From Lyngbya sp. PCC 8106 (GTDB lineage Bacteria; Cyanobacteriota; Cyanobacteriia; Cyanobacteriales; Microcoleaceae): DNA of 64,000 nucleotides. Below the pieces are notes generated by a model, which was not told where the DNA came from, searched no databases, and worked only from the letters and a program-made list of their open reading frames with translations. The DNA is taken from the NCBI RefSeq assembly GCF_000169095.1, contig NZ_AAVU01000011.1:1-64000 (forward strand). Direction: 5' to 3'. Position numbers and translations under genes: made by a program. Below, in pieces: positions 41,981-51,096 of the stretch (its first letter is position 1; the number at the start of each line of letters is the position of its first letter).

Positions 41981-42628
41981 ATGATTTCTTACAAACATAA
42001 GTGCATATTCGTTCACATTCCAAAGACTGGTGGTACAAGTCTGGAAGATCTGATTTGGCCGATGGCAAAAGACAGAACAGAATCTAGTTTGTGGATGGGA
42101 TTTAGAAGCGGATTTCATAATAAGTATCAGACGGGAGGATTACAACATCTTCTTTCTACCCAAATTAGGCAAGAAGTGGGAGAGCAAGTTTTTAACAGTT
42201 TTTTTAAATTTACAGTTGTTCGCAACCCTTGGGATAAAGCAATATCTCAGTTTTCATACATGAAGAAAAGAAAATCTCTGAGAGATTTTCTGGGAATGTC
42301 AGAAGATGATTGCTTCAAGCAATACCTCTCGCTAATTCCCCAAAAAAATCACGTTCAATGGGAGCATCAGTATAAGTTTGTTTTTGATGATCAAGGTTGT
42401 CTTTTAGTTGACTTTATTGGAAGATTTGAAAATTTTGAACAGGATGCTTACAAGATACTGGATCAGTCAGGAGTCAAGACCAAAATATTGGGGATAAGAG
42501 TTAAGAAGATACCACATACGAACAAAAGCAATCGTTTGCACTACACTGAGTATTATGATACAGAATCAAAAGAGATCGTGCAGAATCTATATCAGAAAGA
42601 TATAGAGATTTTCAACTATATGTTCTAG
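41981..42628 (+). CDS. Sulfotransferase family 2 (carbohydrate-type) protein
   Basis: A 215-residue protein from the ATG at 41981, supported by GAGAGAGAAG upstream; an earlier in-frame TTG lacks support. It has the motif HIPKTGGTS (residues 12-20) binding the 5'-phosphosulfate and VVRNPWDKAISQF (about residue 77) binding the 3'-phosphate, typical of carbohydrate sulfotransferases of the Sulfotransfer_2 group. It is a different family from the gene before it, so the two probably place sulfates at different positions of one glycan. The preceding gap of 289 bases is very AT-rich and holds no gene. Confidence 0.88.
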   Translation: MISYKHKCIFVHIPKTGGTSLEDLIWPMAKDRTESSLWMGFRSGFHNKYQTGGLQHLLSTQIRQEVGEQVFNSFFKFTVVRNPWDKAISQFSYMKKRKSLRDFLGMSEDDCFKQYLSLIPQKNHVQWEHQYKFVFDDQGCLLVDFIGRFENFEQDAYKILDQSGVKTKILGIRVKKIPHTNKSNRLHYTEYYDTESKEIVQNLYQKDIEIFNYMF

Positions 42629-42776
42629 ATTGTGTTAGGCTAATGACAAGATCTAATAAATTTGGAATTGTGACCTAAATAAAATTTAAGGTCTGATATT
42701 CAATTTTTCATTGAAGCTTTAAAATCACTAATATGGGGATTGGCTTCATCAAACCCCGAAACATCTCAGGAACTGT

Positions 42777-42781
42777 GGAGG
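42777..42781 (+). promoter_or_regulatory. Ribosome binding site deciding a TTG start
   Basis: GGAGG seven bases before the TTG at 42789. No ATG fits this site, and the TTG gives the canonical GT2 N-terminus, so the unusual start codon is accepted. Confidence 0.75.
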
Positions 42782-42788
42782 TTGAAAC

Positions 42789-43781
42789 TTGACTCAGATC
42801 GGACTAATTGCTATCGGACGCAATGAAGGTCAACGCTTGCGTCAATGTCTACTTTCAGTATTAGAGAAAGCGGACTTGATTATTTATGTCGATTCAGGAT
42901 CGACAGATGGTAGTGTAGAGATGGCGCGATCGCATAGCGTTGAGGTGATCGAACTAGACTTGTCTATTCCCTTTACAGCAGCTCGCGCTCGTAATGCCGG
43001 ATTTCAACATCTGCGACAAACTCACCCAGAAATCGAATTTGTGCAATTTGTCGATGGTGACTGTGAAGTGGTCGAAGGCTGGCTGGAAAAAGCTCAACAA
43101 GAACTACTCACCAAACCTGATGTTGGGGTGGTCTGCGGACGTCGCCGAGAACGTTTTCCAGAATCTACGGTTTACAATCAGTTATGTGATATTGAATGGA
43201 ATACTCCAGTTGGGGAAGCTGAGGCTTGTGGGGGTGACTCCATGATGCGAGTTGAAGCATTTGAACAAGTGGGGGGATTTAATGACTCTATCATTGCCGG
43301 AGAGGAACCCGAACTCTGTGTACGGTTACGTCAACAGGGCTGGAAAATTCTCCGCCTTGATGCTGAGATGACCTTACATGATGCTCAGATGACTCGTTGG
43401 AACCAGTGGTGGAAACGGATGCTCAGAGCGGGTCATGCTTACGCAGAAGGGGCTTGGTTACATGGTCAATCTCCCCAACGACATTGGGTCAAAGAAAGTA
43501 AAAGTATTTGGCTGTGGGGATTGTTTATTCCATTATTGGCTCTGGTACTTGCTTTTCCTACCCATGAATTGAGTTTATTACTGTTGCTGGGTTATCCGTA
43601 TTTGACTTACCGAATTTATCAGTATTATACCCAACAACGGAACTATTCTAACCGCGAATCAGCACTTTATGCCCTCTCTTGTGTCTTGGGTAAATTTCCT
43701 CAACTGCAAGGCCAGATGCAATTTCATTTCAATCGCTTACTGGGTCGTCGCCGGACATTGGTAGAATACAAAACAGAGTAA
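42789..43781 (+). CDS. GT2-family glycosyltransferase
   Basis: A 330-residue GT-A glycosyltransferase starting at TTG. IAIGRNEG and YVDSGSTDGSVEMA (residues 32-46) bind the nucleotide-sugar, FVDGDCEV (about residue 90) is the DxD region, and GEEPELCVRLRQQGW (about residue 175) with R-x-GHAYAEGAW follows the family pattern. Residues about 240-275 form one or two membrane segments (IWLWGLFIPLLALVLAF, LSLLLLLGYPYL), so it is anchored at the inner membrane. It probably acts in polysaccharide assembly with the neighbouring sulfotransferases. The fragment at 40661-40798 is a decayed relative. Confidence 0.9.
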   Translation: MTQIGLIAIGRNEGQRLRQCLLSVLEKADLIIYVDSGSTDGSVEMARSHSVEVIELDLSIPFTAARARNAGFQHLRQTHPEIEFVQFVDGDCEVVEGWLEKAQQELLTKPDVGVVCGRRRERFPESTVYNQLCDIEWNTPVGEAEACGGDSMMRVEAFEQVGGFNDSIIAGEEPELCVRLRQQGWKILRLDAEMTLHDAQMTRWNQWWKRMLRAGHAYAEGAWLHGQSPQRHWVKESKSIWLWGLFIPLLALVLAFPTHELSLLLLLGYPYLTYRIYQYYTQQRNYSNRESALYALSCVLGKFPQLQGQMQFHFNRLLGRRRTLVEYKTE

Positions 43782-43858
43782 AGGTTTGTTGAAGATTCTA
43801 TGATTTATAATGTCCGATATCCTGAAAATATTCTCAATTTATTCTTGGTATTCACAGT

Positions 43859-44443
43859 ATGGAAACTTCTTTAGAGTTGAACCCGATTAGTGAAAAAACA
43901 AAATCCAAAGTTTCAGCAACAGAACCCGATTGGAATCGGGAAAAGTTGAAGAATTGGTGGTCTCCAAGCCGACAACTGATTAAATCAATTCGTCAATATC
44001 AAAAATGGCAAAAACAAGGTGGACTTTTTGCTAAATTCTTCCAAAATATACACGTCCTAGAGCATCGATTTTGGAGTGTCGCTTCGGGTGCAGATATTCC
44101 TTTAAACTGTCAACTAGGTGGAGGGTTAGTGCTGACTCATCCCAATGGAATTGTGATTCATCCTCAAGCCATGATTGGCCCCAATTGTCTGATTTTACAG
44201 CAGGTAACGATTACCAGAGGGGTTCAAATTGGGGGTCATGTTGATATCGGAGCTGGGGCTAAAATTCTCAAACAAGCTTGTATTGGCGATCATGCTAAAA
44301 TTGGGGCAAATGCCGTTGTGATTTGTGATGTCCCTCCTGGAGCCACAGCCGTCGGTATTCCCGCTCGGATTATTCCAGCTAAAAACTCAGACAACAGTGA
44401 TCATTCCCCACAAACATTAGAAGATTCCGAAGCTCTCCAGTAG
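43859..44443 (+). CDS. Serine acetyltransferase-like hexapeptide acyltransferase
   Basis: A 194-residue left-handed beta-helix protein. It has IPLNCQLGGGLVLTHPNGIVIHPQAMIGPNCLILQQVTITRG (about residues 79-121) with the catalytic His, followed by hexapeptide turns and AVGIPARII at the end, as in CysE. The N-terminal about 60 residues are unlike CysE and rich in charged and aromatic residues. Many such short CysE-like proteins in exopolysaccharide clusters (EpsC-type) acetylate sugars. Its position just after the GT2 gene favours that over cysteine synthesis, though the substrate is not settled. Confidence 0.85.
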   Translation: METSLELNPISEKTKSKVSATEPDWNREKLKNWWSPSRQLIKSIRQYQKWQKQGGLFAKFFQNIHVLEHRFWSVASGADIPLNCQLGGGLVLTHPNGIVIHPQAMIGPNCLILQQVTITRGVQIGGHVDIGAGAKILKQACIGDHAKIGANAVVICDVPPGATAVGIPARIIPAKNSDNSDHSPQTLEDSEALQ

Positions 44444-44463
44444 AAATACACCCTTAAATCAAT

Positions 44464-46107
44464 TTATAATCCAAATTTCCGCTTTCGATTGGGTAAAATA
44501 GTACGCCAGTTTGTTTTAGCCAGAGCAAGTTGTTGTTCAGAAACTAAAGCATGAGTTAAATTAGCCCCACACAAGTTAGTCCCCCGCAGGTTTGCATAAC
44601 TCAGATTTGCGTAGGTGAGATTAGCACCCCGTAAATCAGCATTTTCTAAATTGGCATAACTCAAGCGAGCATGAGTTAAGTTGGCATCTTTAAAAATCGT
44701 ATCTGAGAGAGACGCTCGAGCAAAATCCACTTTAGATAAATCCGCATTTTGAAAATTTGTCTGTTCTAAGCGAGATTTGGTAAAGTAAGCACCTGAGAAT
44801 TTTTCACTCCGTAAGTTTAAACCCTGGAGATCACAATCGGTAAAATAGCGATCGCCTCTGATATAAGCATCATGTAAACTGCTTTCATCCCAACGATGAA
44901 GTTTGTTTCTCGCTGGAGTATTCGCAGATGTAAACATAGTTGCAGTCGGAGCGCCTTGAGTCGCACTGATCCCCCCATCAACAGACGCAAAATTTTCTCC
45001 GAGTTGGGTGTATTCTTTTTTCTGACGCCGAGCATTACGCTCTCGAATTTGTTTTGCCTGAGATGCAAAGGGTCGTAACGCGGTACTCTCGTCGTCACAA
45101 TAGATCGTCGTTTGATTATCTTGTTGATGAGTCTCCACTTGTGTAGGTGCTTCAGAGACACGAGGCTCCGGTTGAACCGATAGTCCATCAGAAAAATCGG
45201 TGTAGAACTCCGTTTCATGATCCAACGCACCTAAAACTTCTTCAGCCGACTGGTAACGTTGATAAACAGACATCTCCAACATTTTCTGCAAAATAGCTGC
45301 AAAAGAATCACTCACCGACACTAGCGCACGCCACAACACTTCCGCAGTAATCGGATTATGATCGAGAGAACTCGGAGATTTTCCCGTCATCAAATAAACA
45401 CAAGTCATCCCCACCGCATAAATATCACTCGCATACACTGGCCGTAGAGCCATCTGTTCTGGAGGAGCAAAACCCGATGTTCCAATGGCAAAATTGGTAA
45501 ATGCGGTTTGTCCAGTTCCAAATTCTGTAACCTGTTTGACCTCATCTTTCACCGCCCCAAAATCAATCAAAACCAATCGTTGATCTTGAGCGCGTCTGAG
45601 AATATTAGCGGGTTTGATATCACGGTGAATGACTTCGTGAGAGTGAATATAGCTGAGAATGGGTAAAATTTCTCGTAGAAATGCTTTAATGTCGTCTTCG
45701 GTATATACACCCGATTGCTGAACTTCTTCTTTTAAATTACGACCATCAACATATTCTTGAACCAAATAAAACTGCTGCTTTCCTGAAAAATAATCCAGCA
45801 GTCGAGGTATTTGAGGATGATCGCCAATTTTCCCCAAAGTCGTTGCTTCCCGTTGAAAAAGCTGACGTGCCATTTCTAAAACCCGGGCTGATTTCGCCAC
45901 AGGGCGGAGTTGCTTAACGACACATTTGGGAGAACCCGGTAAGGACAGATCCTCTGACAAGAAAGTGGCACCAAACCCACCTTTACCCAAAGGCTTGATC
46001 ACACGATAGCGATTTCGCAACACCAACTTTGACCGACAGGTTTGACATTGAGACGCATCCTCCGGGTTTTCAGGATGGGAACAAGCTGGATTGATACAGT
46101 AACTCAT
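44464..46107 (-). CDS. spkB: Ser/Thr protein kinase with zinc ribbon and pentapeptide repeats (SpkB-like)
   Basis: A 547-residue protein from the ATG at 46107 (an upstream TTG would add 15 residues before the usual MSYCINPAC start). Four cysteines at 4, 9, 21 and 24 form a zinc ribbon. The kinase domain has the glycine loop GKGGFG (41-46), K65, HRDIKPANILR and DFGAVKDE. The linker is Ser/Thr/Gln-rich. The C-terminal about 110 residues are pentapeptide repeats A(D/N)L-x-x (ADLRGANLTYANLSYANL), forming a square beta-helix. This architecture matches cyanobacterial SpkB, linked to oxidative stress and motility in Synechocystis. Its likely readers could include FHA proteins such as those at 28-30 kb. 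Confidence 0.92.
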   Translation of the reverse strand: MSYCINPACSHPENPEDASQCQTCRSKLVLRNRYRVIKPLGKGGFGATFLSEDLSLPGSPKCVVKQLRPVAKSARVLEMARQLFQREATTLGKIGDHPQIPRLLDYFSGKQQFYLVQEYVDGRNLKEEVQQSGVYTEDDIKAFLREILPILSYIHSHEVIHRDIKPANILRRAQDQRLVLIDFGAVKDEVKQVTEFGTGQTAFTNFAIGTSGFAPPEQMALRPVYASDIYAVGMTCVYLMTGKSPSSLDHNPITAEVLWRALVSVSDSFAAILQKMLEMSVYQRYQSAEEVLGALDHETEFYTDFSDGLSVQPEPRVSEAPTQVETHQQDNQTTIYCDDESTALRPFASQAKQIRERNARRQKKEYTQLGENFASVDGGISATQGAPTATMFTSANTPARNKLHRWDESSLHDAYIRGDRYFTDCDLQGLNLRSEKFSGAYFTKSRLEQTNFQNADLSKVDFARASLSDTIFKDANLTHARLSYANLENADLRGANLTYANLSYANLRGTNLCGANLTHALVSEQQLALAKTNWRTILPNRKRKFGL

Positions 46108-46527
46108 AGTCTTCGAGAATGCTTCAACTTCAAGTTTAGCGGAGACAGACAAGACAGCTCTTAAGCCGACATCATCAGGCTTTCGAGAAACTGATCATGA
46201 GCGACAGTGGGTTGAGCTTTGCCGACAGGTAACATAGCAACCAGCAGATGCACAGATATCATGTCAATAGATAGTTTCCCCCTATCTCTATTATTCACTA
46301 TAGAAATAAGAATTTCCTGAAAACTTAACCCGATCGGCTCAATTTTTGACGGGCGCTGAACCTTCCTCTTTCCTTTATGATGATAACTGGACAATTCAAC
46401 TGCCTGAACTCAACCCTAACACTGATGATCAAGGAATTCATTAAGATGAGTTCACTTTCAGACACAGACCTTGAGCTGTAAGGTCTAGACCACCTCTAAG
46501 CATAAACACTGAACCCCTGATAAAAGA
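46108..46527. other. Divergent region between the spkB-like gene and pheT
   Basis: 420 bases. An unsupported minus-strand frame (46161-46394) exists but has no ribosome binding site or recognisable domain. No terminator or riboswitch was recognised. Confidence 0.4.
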
Positions 46528-48993
46528 ATGCGTATTTCTCTAAATTGGCTGCGAGAATTAGTAGACATCGAAATGACTCCCGAACAGTTAGCTGAAACGT
46601 TAACTATAGCTGGCTTTGAAGTTGAAGACATCGAAGATCGCAGCACTTGGGCTGATGGCGTTGTTTTAGGAAAAATTTTAGAAGCCACTCCTCACCCCAA
46701 CGCCGATAAACTCAGAGTTTGTCAAGTTGATATCGGTAATAGCGAACCGCTGAATATTGTCTGTGGCGCACCCAATGCAAAAGCTGATTTAATTGTCGCT
46801 GTCGCAACTATCGGGACTTACTTACCCCAGGTTGATCTCAAACTGAAAAAAACGAAACTGCGGGGCGTTCCTTCTGAGGGAATGATCTGTTCTTTAGCAG
46901 AATTAGGGTTAGAAAAGGACTCTGATGGAATTCACGCCTTTAATCTCGAAAACCCCCAGTTAGGAACTGATATTCGACCTTTACTCGGTTTGGATGATGT
47001 CATTTTAGATGTCACAGCTACGGCGAATCGAGCCGATGGTTTAAGCATGGTGGGAATTGCTCGGGAAATCGCGGCTTTAACGGCGGCTTCTTTACGCATC
47101 CCGGAAGCGACAGGTCTTTTGATCGAAGACAAAAAAGCGTCTTTGAAATTAGCTGTTGACGTGAGTGAATCCCAAGCCTGTCCAATTTATACAGGTACAA
47201 TCATCGAAGGCATTAAAATTGCACCCTCTCCTCAGTGGCTCAAACAGCGTTTACAAGCCTCTGGTGTACGACCGATTAATAATGTGGTCGATATTACAAA
47301 TTATATTATGCTGGAATGGGGACAACCTCTACACGCTTTTGATTTAGATCGGCTACAAAAAATTACCGCTTCTGAGGATTTAACCATTGGGGTAAGGTTG
47401 GGAAAATCGGGTGAATCCCTCAAAACACTCGATAGCCAAACCCGCAAACTTAAAGACGAAACGCTGCTAATTACTGCTAATAATCAACCGATTGCTCTTG
47501 CCGGAATTATGGGCGGTGAAGATAGCGAAGTCTACGAAGAAACGCAGAATTTAATGTTAGAAGCGGCAGTCTTTAGTTCTGTAGCGATTCGGCGTTCAGC
47601 ACGGGGTCAAGGACTACGAACAGAAGCTTCTACTCGTTTTGAACGAGGTGTTAATCCGGCTGAATTAGTTCTGGCTTGTTGTCGAGCGATTTCATTAATT
47701 ACAGAACTCGCAGGTGGAGTTTCCACACAACAGGAGTCAGCAAGTAGTGTCGTTGATGATGTCACTTCTTCTCAAGTTCCTCTGCGTTTGAGTCGGATTA
47801 ATCAAATTTTAGGTTCTCTAAAACGGGGGGAAAATACGTTAGTTGAATCTTTCCTACAACCGGAAGAAGTTGAAGGAATTCTCACCGCGTTGGGCTGTGG
47901 ATTGATGCGTCAAACTCCCATCAAAGAGAACAAAGATGTTGTTTGGACTGTGACGGTTCCCGCTTATCGCGCACGAGATTTGGAACGGGAAATTGATTTA
48001 ATTGAAGAAGTCGCCCGTCTGTATGGTTATGATAATTTTTCTGATACTTTACCCCATCAAAGTGTACCGGGTTATCTCACTGAAGATCAGTTAGCCTTGC
48101 GACACCTGCGAGCCGCATTTCGAGCCGAGGGACTAACAGAATTAATGCACTATTCCCTCGTTAAGCAGGAAGGAGAAAATCAAGTTGTAATTTCTAATCC
48201 TTTATTTGTGGAATATTCTGCTTTGCGAACCGAAATGTTATCCGGTTTAATTGATGCGTTTGCATTTAACTTAGAAAATGGAAATGGGCCGTTAAATGGC
48301 TTTGAAATTGGCCGAGTTTTCTGGAAAGAAACAGAAACTTTTCAAGAAAAAGATGCGATCGCCGGAATAATCGGAGGTGATACTACTCAAGGACATTGGA
48401 CGCGAGGTGGACGAGAACAACCCATCACTTGGTTTGAAGCAAAAGGAATCCTGGAAGCTATTTTCAAACGGTTGTATTTGTCGGTTGAATACCAAAAAGA
48501 AACTAAAATCAAACCATTACATCCCGGAAGAACAGCGTCTTTATGGTTAAATGGAAATCATTTAGGTGTATTTGGTCAACTTCATCCTCAGCTTCAAGAA
48601 CAACGAGACTTACCCAAAGACGTTTATCTATTTGAGTTTAATTTATCAGTTTTAGTGGAAGCCATGACTCAAGGGGATAATTTAACTCGGAAATTTGGTT
48701 CTTTCTCGACTTTTCCGCCTTCTGATCGCGATATTGCGTTCTTTGTTGCGGAGGAAGTTTCCGTTGCTGATCTGGAAAAATGTATGATTAAAGCAGCCGG
48801 AAATCTGTTAGAATCAATTAAACTGTTTGATGAATATAAGGGTGAACACGTTCCTGAAGATCAACGCAGTTTAGCATTTCGTCTCGTTTATCGGGCTAGC
48901 GATCGCACGTTAACTGAAGAAGAAGTTGAACCCAAACAACAAAAGGTTCGTGAGGCGTTAGTCAAGCAATTTAATGTCAACCTCAGAAGTTAA
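46528..48993 (+). CDS. pheT: Phenylalanyl-tRNA synthetase beta subunit
   Basis: An 821-residue PheT of normal length. The N-terminal tRNA-binding EMAP/Myf-like domain is seen in GKILEATPHPNADKLRVCQVDIG (residues about 50-72). B3/B4 editing region: VDITNYIMLEWGQPLHAFD (about residue 252) and GIMGGEDSEV. B5 and the catalytic-like core follow (ARDLEREIDLIEEVARLYGYDNF), and the C-terminal anticodon-binding domain has FPPSDRDIAFFVAEEVSVADLE. With PheS it charges tRNA-Phe; pheS is not adjacent, as is usual in cyanobacteria. Confidence 0.97.
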   Translation: MRISLNWLRELVDIEMTPEQLAETLTIAGFEVEDIEDRSTWADGVVLGKILEATPHPNADKLRVCQVDIGNSEPLNIVCGAPNAKADLIVAVATIGTYLPQVDLKLKKTKLRGVPSEGMICSLAELGLEKDSDGIHAFNLENPQLGTDIRPLLGLDDVILDVTATANRADGLSMVGIAREIAALTAASLRIPEATGLLIEDKKASLKLAVDVSESQACPIYTGTIIEGIKIAPSPQWLKQRLQASGVRPINNVVDITNYIMLEWGQPLHAFDLDRLQKITASEDLTIGVRLGKSGESLKTLDSQTRKLKDETLLITANNQPIALAGIMGGEDSEVYEETQNLMLEAAVFSSVAIRRSARGQGLRTEASTRFERGVNPAELVLACCRAISLITELAGGVSTQQESASSVVDDVTSSQVPLRLSRINQILGSLKRGENTLVESFLQPEEVEGILTALGCGLMRQTPIKENKDVVWTVTVPAYRARDLEREIDLIEEVARLYGYDNFSDTLPHQSVPGYLTEDQLALRHLRAAFRAEGLTELMHYSLVKQEGENQVVISNPLFVEYSALRTEMLSGLIDAFAFNLENGNGPLNGFEIGRVFWKETETFQEKDAIAGIIGGDTTQGHWTRGGREQPITWFEAKGILEAIFKRLYLSVEYQKETKIKPLHPGRTASLWLNGNHLGVFGQLHPQLQEQRDLPKDVYLFEFNLSVLVEAMTQGDNLTRKFGSFSTFPPSDRDIAFFVAEEVSVADLEKCMIKAAGNLLESIKLFDEYKGEHVPEDQRSLAFRLVYRASDRTLTEEEVEPKQQKVREALVKQFNVNLRS

Positions 48994-49012
48994 TTGAGTT
49001 AAGTTTCTTGTT

Positions 49013-49042
49013 TAGAGGTTAGAATCATAAAACTAGCCTCTA
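49013..49042 (+). terminator. Terminator-like hairpin after pheT
   Basis: TAGAGGTTAG (49013-49022) pairs with CTAGCCTCTA (49033-49042) with one G-U and a ten-base loop. No clear T-run follows. Its arms match those of the hairpin at 12276-12310. Confidence 0.55.
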
Positions 49043-49066
49043 ACTCAAGATTATATCCTCAAAACA

Positions 49067-49336
49067 ATGCCAAAATATATTCTATTTGGAACCTACTGCG
49101 ATAATGTTTTAGAAAAGCGAGAACCCTACCGAACAGATCATTTAGAGGGAATCAAGAAACAAAAAGAAGCCGGAATTGTGATGACAATTGGCCTAACTCA
49201 AGATTTAACAAAAGTTTTTGGAATTTATGAAGCTGAAAACGAAGAAATGGTAAGAAAATTGATTGAATCTGATGTATATTGGCTGAATGGAATTTGGATA
49301 GAATACGAAGTGAAAGAATGGATTCAGGTGTTCTAA
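49067..49336 (+). CDS. YciI family protein
   Basis: An 89-residue protein with the ferredoxin-like YciI pattern: KYILFGTYCDNVLEKREPYRTDHLEGIKKQKEAGIVMTIG, with the conserved His (RTDHLEG, residue 25) and a closing segment (VYWLNGIWIEYEVKEWIQVF). YciI proteins are small, soluble and dimeric; their reaction is mostly unknown, and some are dehydrochlorinases or muconolactone isomerase-like. It follows pheT by 73 bases and the hairpin lies between them. Confidence 0.85.
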   Translation: MPKYILFGTYCDNVLEKREPYRTDHLEGIKKQKEAGIVMTIGLTQDLTKVFGIYEAENEEMVRKLIESDVYWLNGIWIEYEVKEWIQVF

Positions 49337-49352
49337 AATCTAGTGATTAATT

Positions 49353-49795
49353 TCACTCAATTTCATCAGGATTAACGCCCAACTCCCTTAATTTTTGAGC
49401 CATTTTTTCTCTGAGTTGTTGTTCTTTTTGTAAACGTTCAGTTCCCCAAAGTAACAATTTTCCCGCTTCATCCCACCACCGCAACCAATAACCCGTTCGG
49501 TTCGTTTTAGTTCCTCGCCAAACCCCTAAAAATAATCCAATATTCTCAATCCAATACTGTCCATTTTCGTCCGGTTGTTGAAGTTTGTAGCCCAGAGAGG
49601 TATCGAGTTGATAAACTTCTAACCATCCCGCATTCGGTTCAAAAATTACATTAATTGGAATTTTAAGAATCTGTTCATAATAGTACCATTTTCCGGGCGG
49701 ATATTTTGATTTGATCGAATATTCACCGTCTTCTGTCTCCGACAAAAACTCCATTACAATTGCAGGAATTTCTCCTTCTAAATTGGGCGTATAAC
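49353..49795 (-). pseudogene. Uma2-family (DUF820) gene, 5'-truncated
   Basis: The open frame (133 residues from an internal ATG at 49754) matches only the C-terminal two-thirds of Uma2-family nuclease-like proteins: VMEFLSETEDGEYS, YPPGKWYYYEQILKIPINVIFEPN, GLFLGVWRGTKTNRTGYWLRWWDEAGKLLLWGTE, then a coiled tail. Upstream the same frame continues for 13 more family-like codons (YTPNLEGEIPAIV) and then hits TAA at about 49796. The N-terminal domain start is missing. It is therefore a remnant of a family that is very abundant and dispersed in filamentous cyanobacteria. Confidence 0.8.
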
Positions 49796-50091
49796 TGGGG
49801 TGAGTTTATCTTATATGAGTGTTGCTATTCAACCCGTCGTTAACACCACTGGCTAACTTTCTCCCGTATTATTTTTTGTTTTGTCGAGAGAATTTTAGAT
49901 AAGTAATTTTGCTTATTTACTTTCGATAAAAATCGATCAAAACTTAACACTTTTTTTATACCCGACGATTGTGGCAATTACTGATCCTTCCTTGATACAA
50001 TAGGTTAAGCAAATCTTAAAAGTCATCATTCTGTTCACTGCGTACATTTTTTTGTATCTTAAGGTTTACTTCATCAACTTTCTCGGAGAGA
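49796..50091. other. Intergenic region after the Uma2 remnant
   Basis: Nearly 300 AT-rich bases; presumably the lost 5' part of the uma2 gene plus the promoter of the next gene. Nothing else recognised. Confidence 0.35.
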
Positions 50092-50511
50092 ATGAAGACA
50101 GGAGAGAATGATCCCTATAGTGCTTGTCGTTTAAACGAGGATATTGTCAGAATGTTATTCAAATGTGAACTTTGGCCCGGTAGCATCTGTAAATGTGATG
50201 TGACTATTCACTGTAAGCCCGATGGGAGTAAAGTGATCACTGTTACAGAATTACCTTGGAACAACGGAATTAGTATCGGTCGAGCCTTTGAGATTTTATT
50301 AGACCAAATTTGTCAAAAATACTACATCGATCCCGAGCAAGTCATGTATTTTGAACGCATCCTCGAACGGGGAAGTTTAGTTGACCGTTGGTTTTTAGTT
50401 CATTTTGATGTCGTCGAAAATAGAGTCTGTAATCCTCATTGGCAAAATGTTAGTTATAGTTTCGTTCGCTCGGCGATGACACTTTCATTGACAACTCAGG
50501 ATCGATATTAA
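50092..50511 (+). CDS. Conserved-looking hypothetical protein (139 residues)
   Basis: I do not recognise the family. The protein is soluble, with cysteines at MLFKCELW, ICKCDV and IHCKP, and a sequence YIDPEQVMYFERILERG...FLVHFDVVENRVCNPHWQNVSY that looks like a compact alpha/beta domain. The ATG has GGAGAG about five bases upstream. It ends 77 bases before the next plus-strand gene. The composition is ordinary for the genome, so it is likely a real lineage-specific gene. Confidence 0.65.
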   Translation: MKTGENDPYSACRLNEDIVRMLFKCELWPGSICKCDVTIHCKPDGSKVITVTELPWNNGISIGRAFEILLDQICQKYYIDPEQVMYFERILERGSLVDRWFLVHFDVVENRVCNPHWQNVSYSFVRSAMTLSLTTQDRY

Positions 50512-50588
50512 ACTCAAGACTCGTGAACCCAGTTGAGCAACTTCATACAGTTGTGATAAAAGTTGTATATCGTAATTGGGAAAACAAG

Positions 50589-50969
50589 ATGGAACTGGTT
50601 GAGATCTTGACTCGTCAACTCGGGGTGCAGGAACAACAAGCCAAAGGAGGAGCCGGACTCCTCTTTCAACTGGCTCAGGAACAATTGCAAAACGAACAAT
50701 TTGATCAAATTGCTCAGTATATTCCGGGTATGGGTGAACTCCTCAGTGCTGCTCCTCAAGCTGGCGGAATGGCAAGTGCTTTAGGGGGGTTAGCTTCAGC
50801 GATGGGAGCGCCTGCATCGGTTGGAAATCTGGCGAACTTAGCCGGTGGATTTTCCAAACTGGGCTTAAATACCAGTATGATTAATATGTTTGTGCCGATT
50901 ATCCTGTCTTATATTCAAGGAAAAGGGGGCATCGGAGCGAGTCAGTTACTAGAACAAGTTTTAAAATAG
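50589..50969 (+). CDS. DUF2780-like helical protein
   Basis: A 126-residue protein from the ATG at 50589; a GTG at 50523 would add 22 residues with no support. It has the pattern of DUF2780/VcgC-like proteins: LTRQLGVQEQQAKGGAGLLFQLAQEQL, a Gly/Ala-rich middle (AAPQAGGMASALGGLASAMG) and a C-terminal IILSYIQGKGGIGASQLLEQVL. These are small helical proteins of unknown function, sometimes called poly-alanine or helix-hairpin proteins. No signal peptide is present. Confidence 0.7.
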   Translation: MELVEILTRQLGVQEQQAKGGAGLLFQLAQEQLQNEQFDQIAQYIPGMGELLSAAPQAGGMASALGGLASAMGAPASVGNLANLAGGFSKLGLNTSMINMFVPIILSYIQGKGGIGASQLLEQVLK

Positions 50970-51096
50970 TTCCAATATATTTTTAAAATTTTTGTTTCTG
51001 ATCGCCTGAGCTAATGGCGACAGCCCCGCGTTCTATCGAAGATGAACGTCGGGAAGGATAGCCCGACAAATTAAGGACTCGATGTCCGAAATTTTG

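Noticed and set aside
46161..46394. 77-codon minus-strand frame between the kinase and pheT genes
   Set aside because: No ribosome binding site or domain, odd composition and no operon context. A 33-residue sub-frame (from 46262) cannot be excluded but is unsupported.
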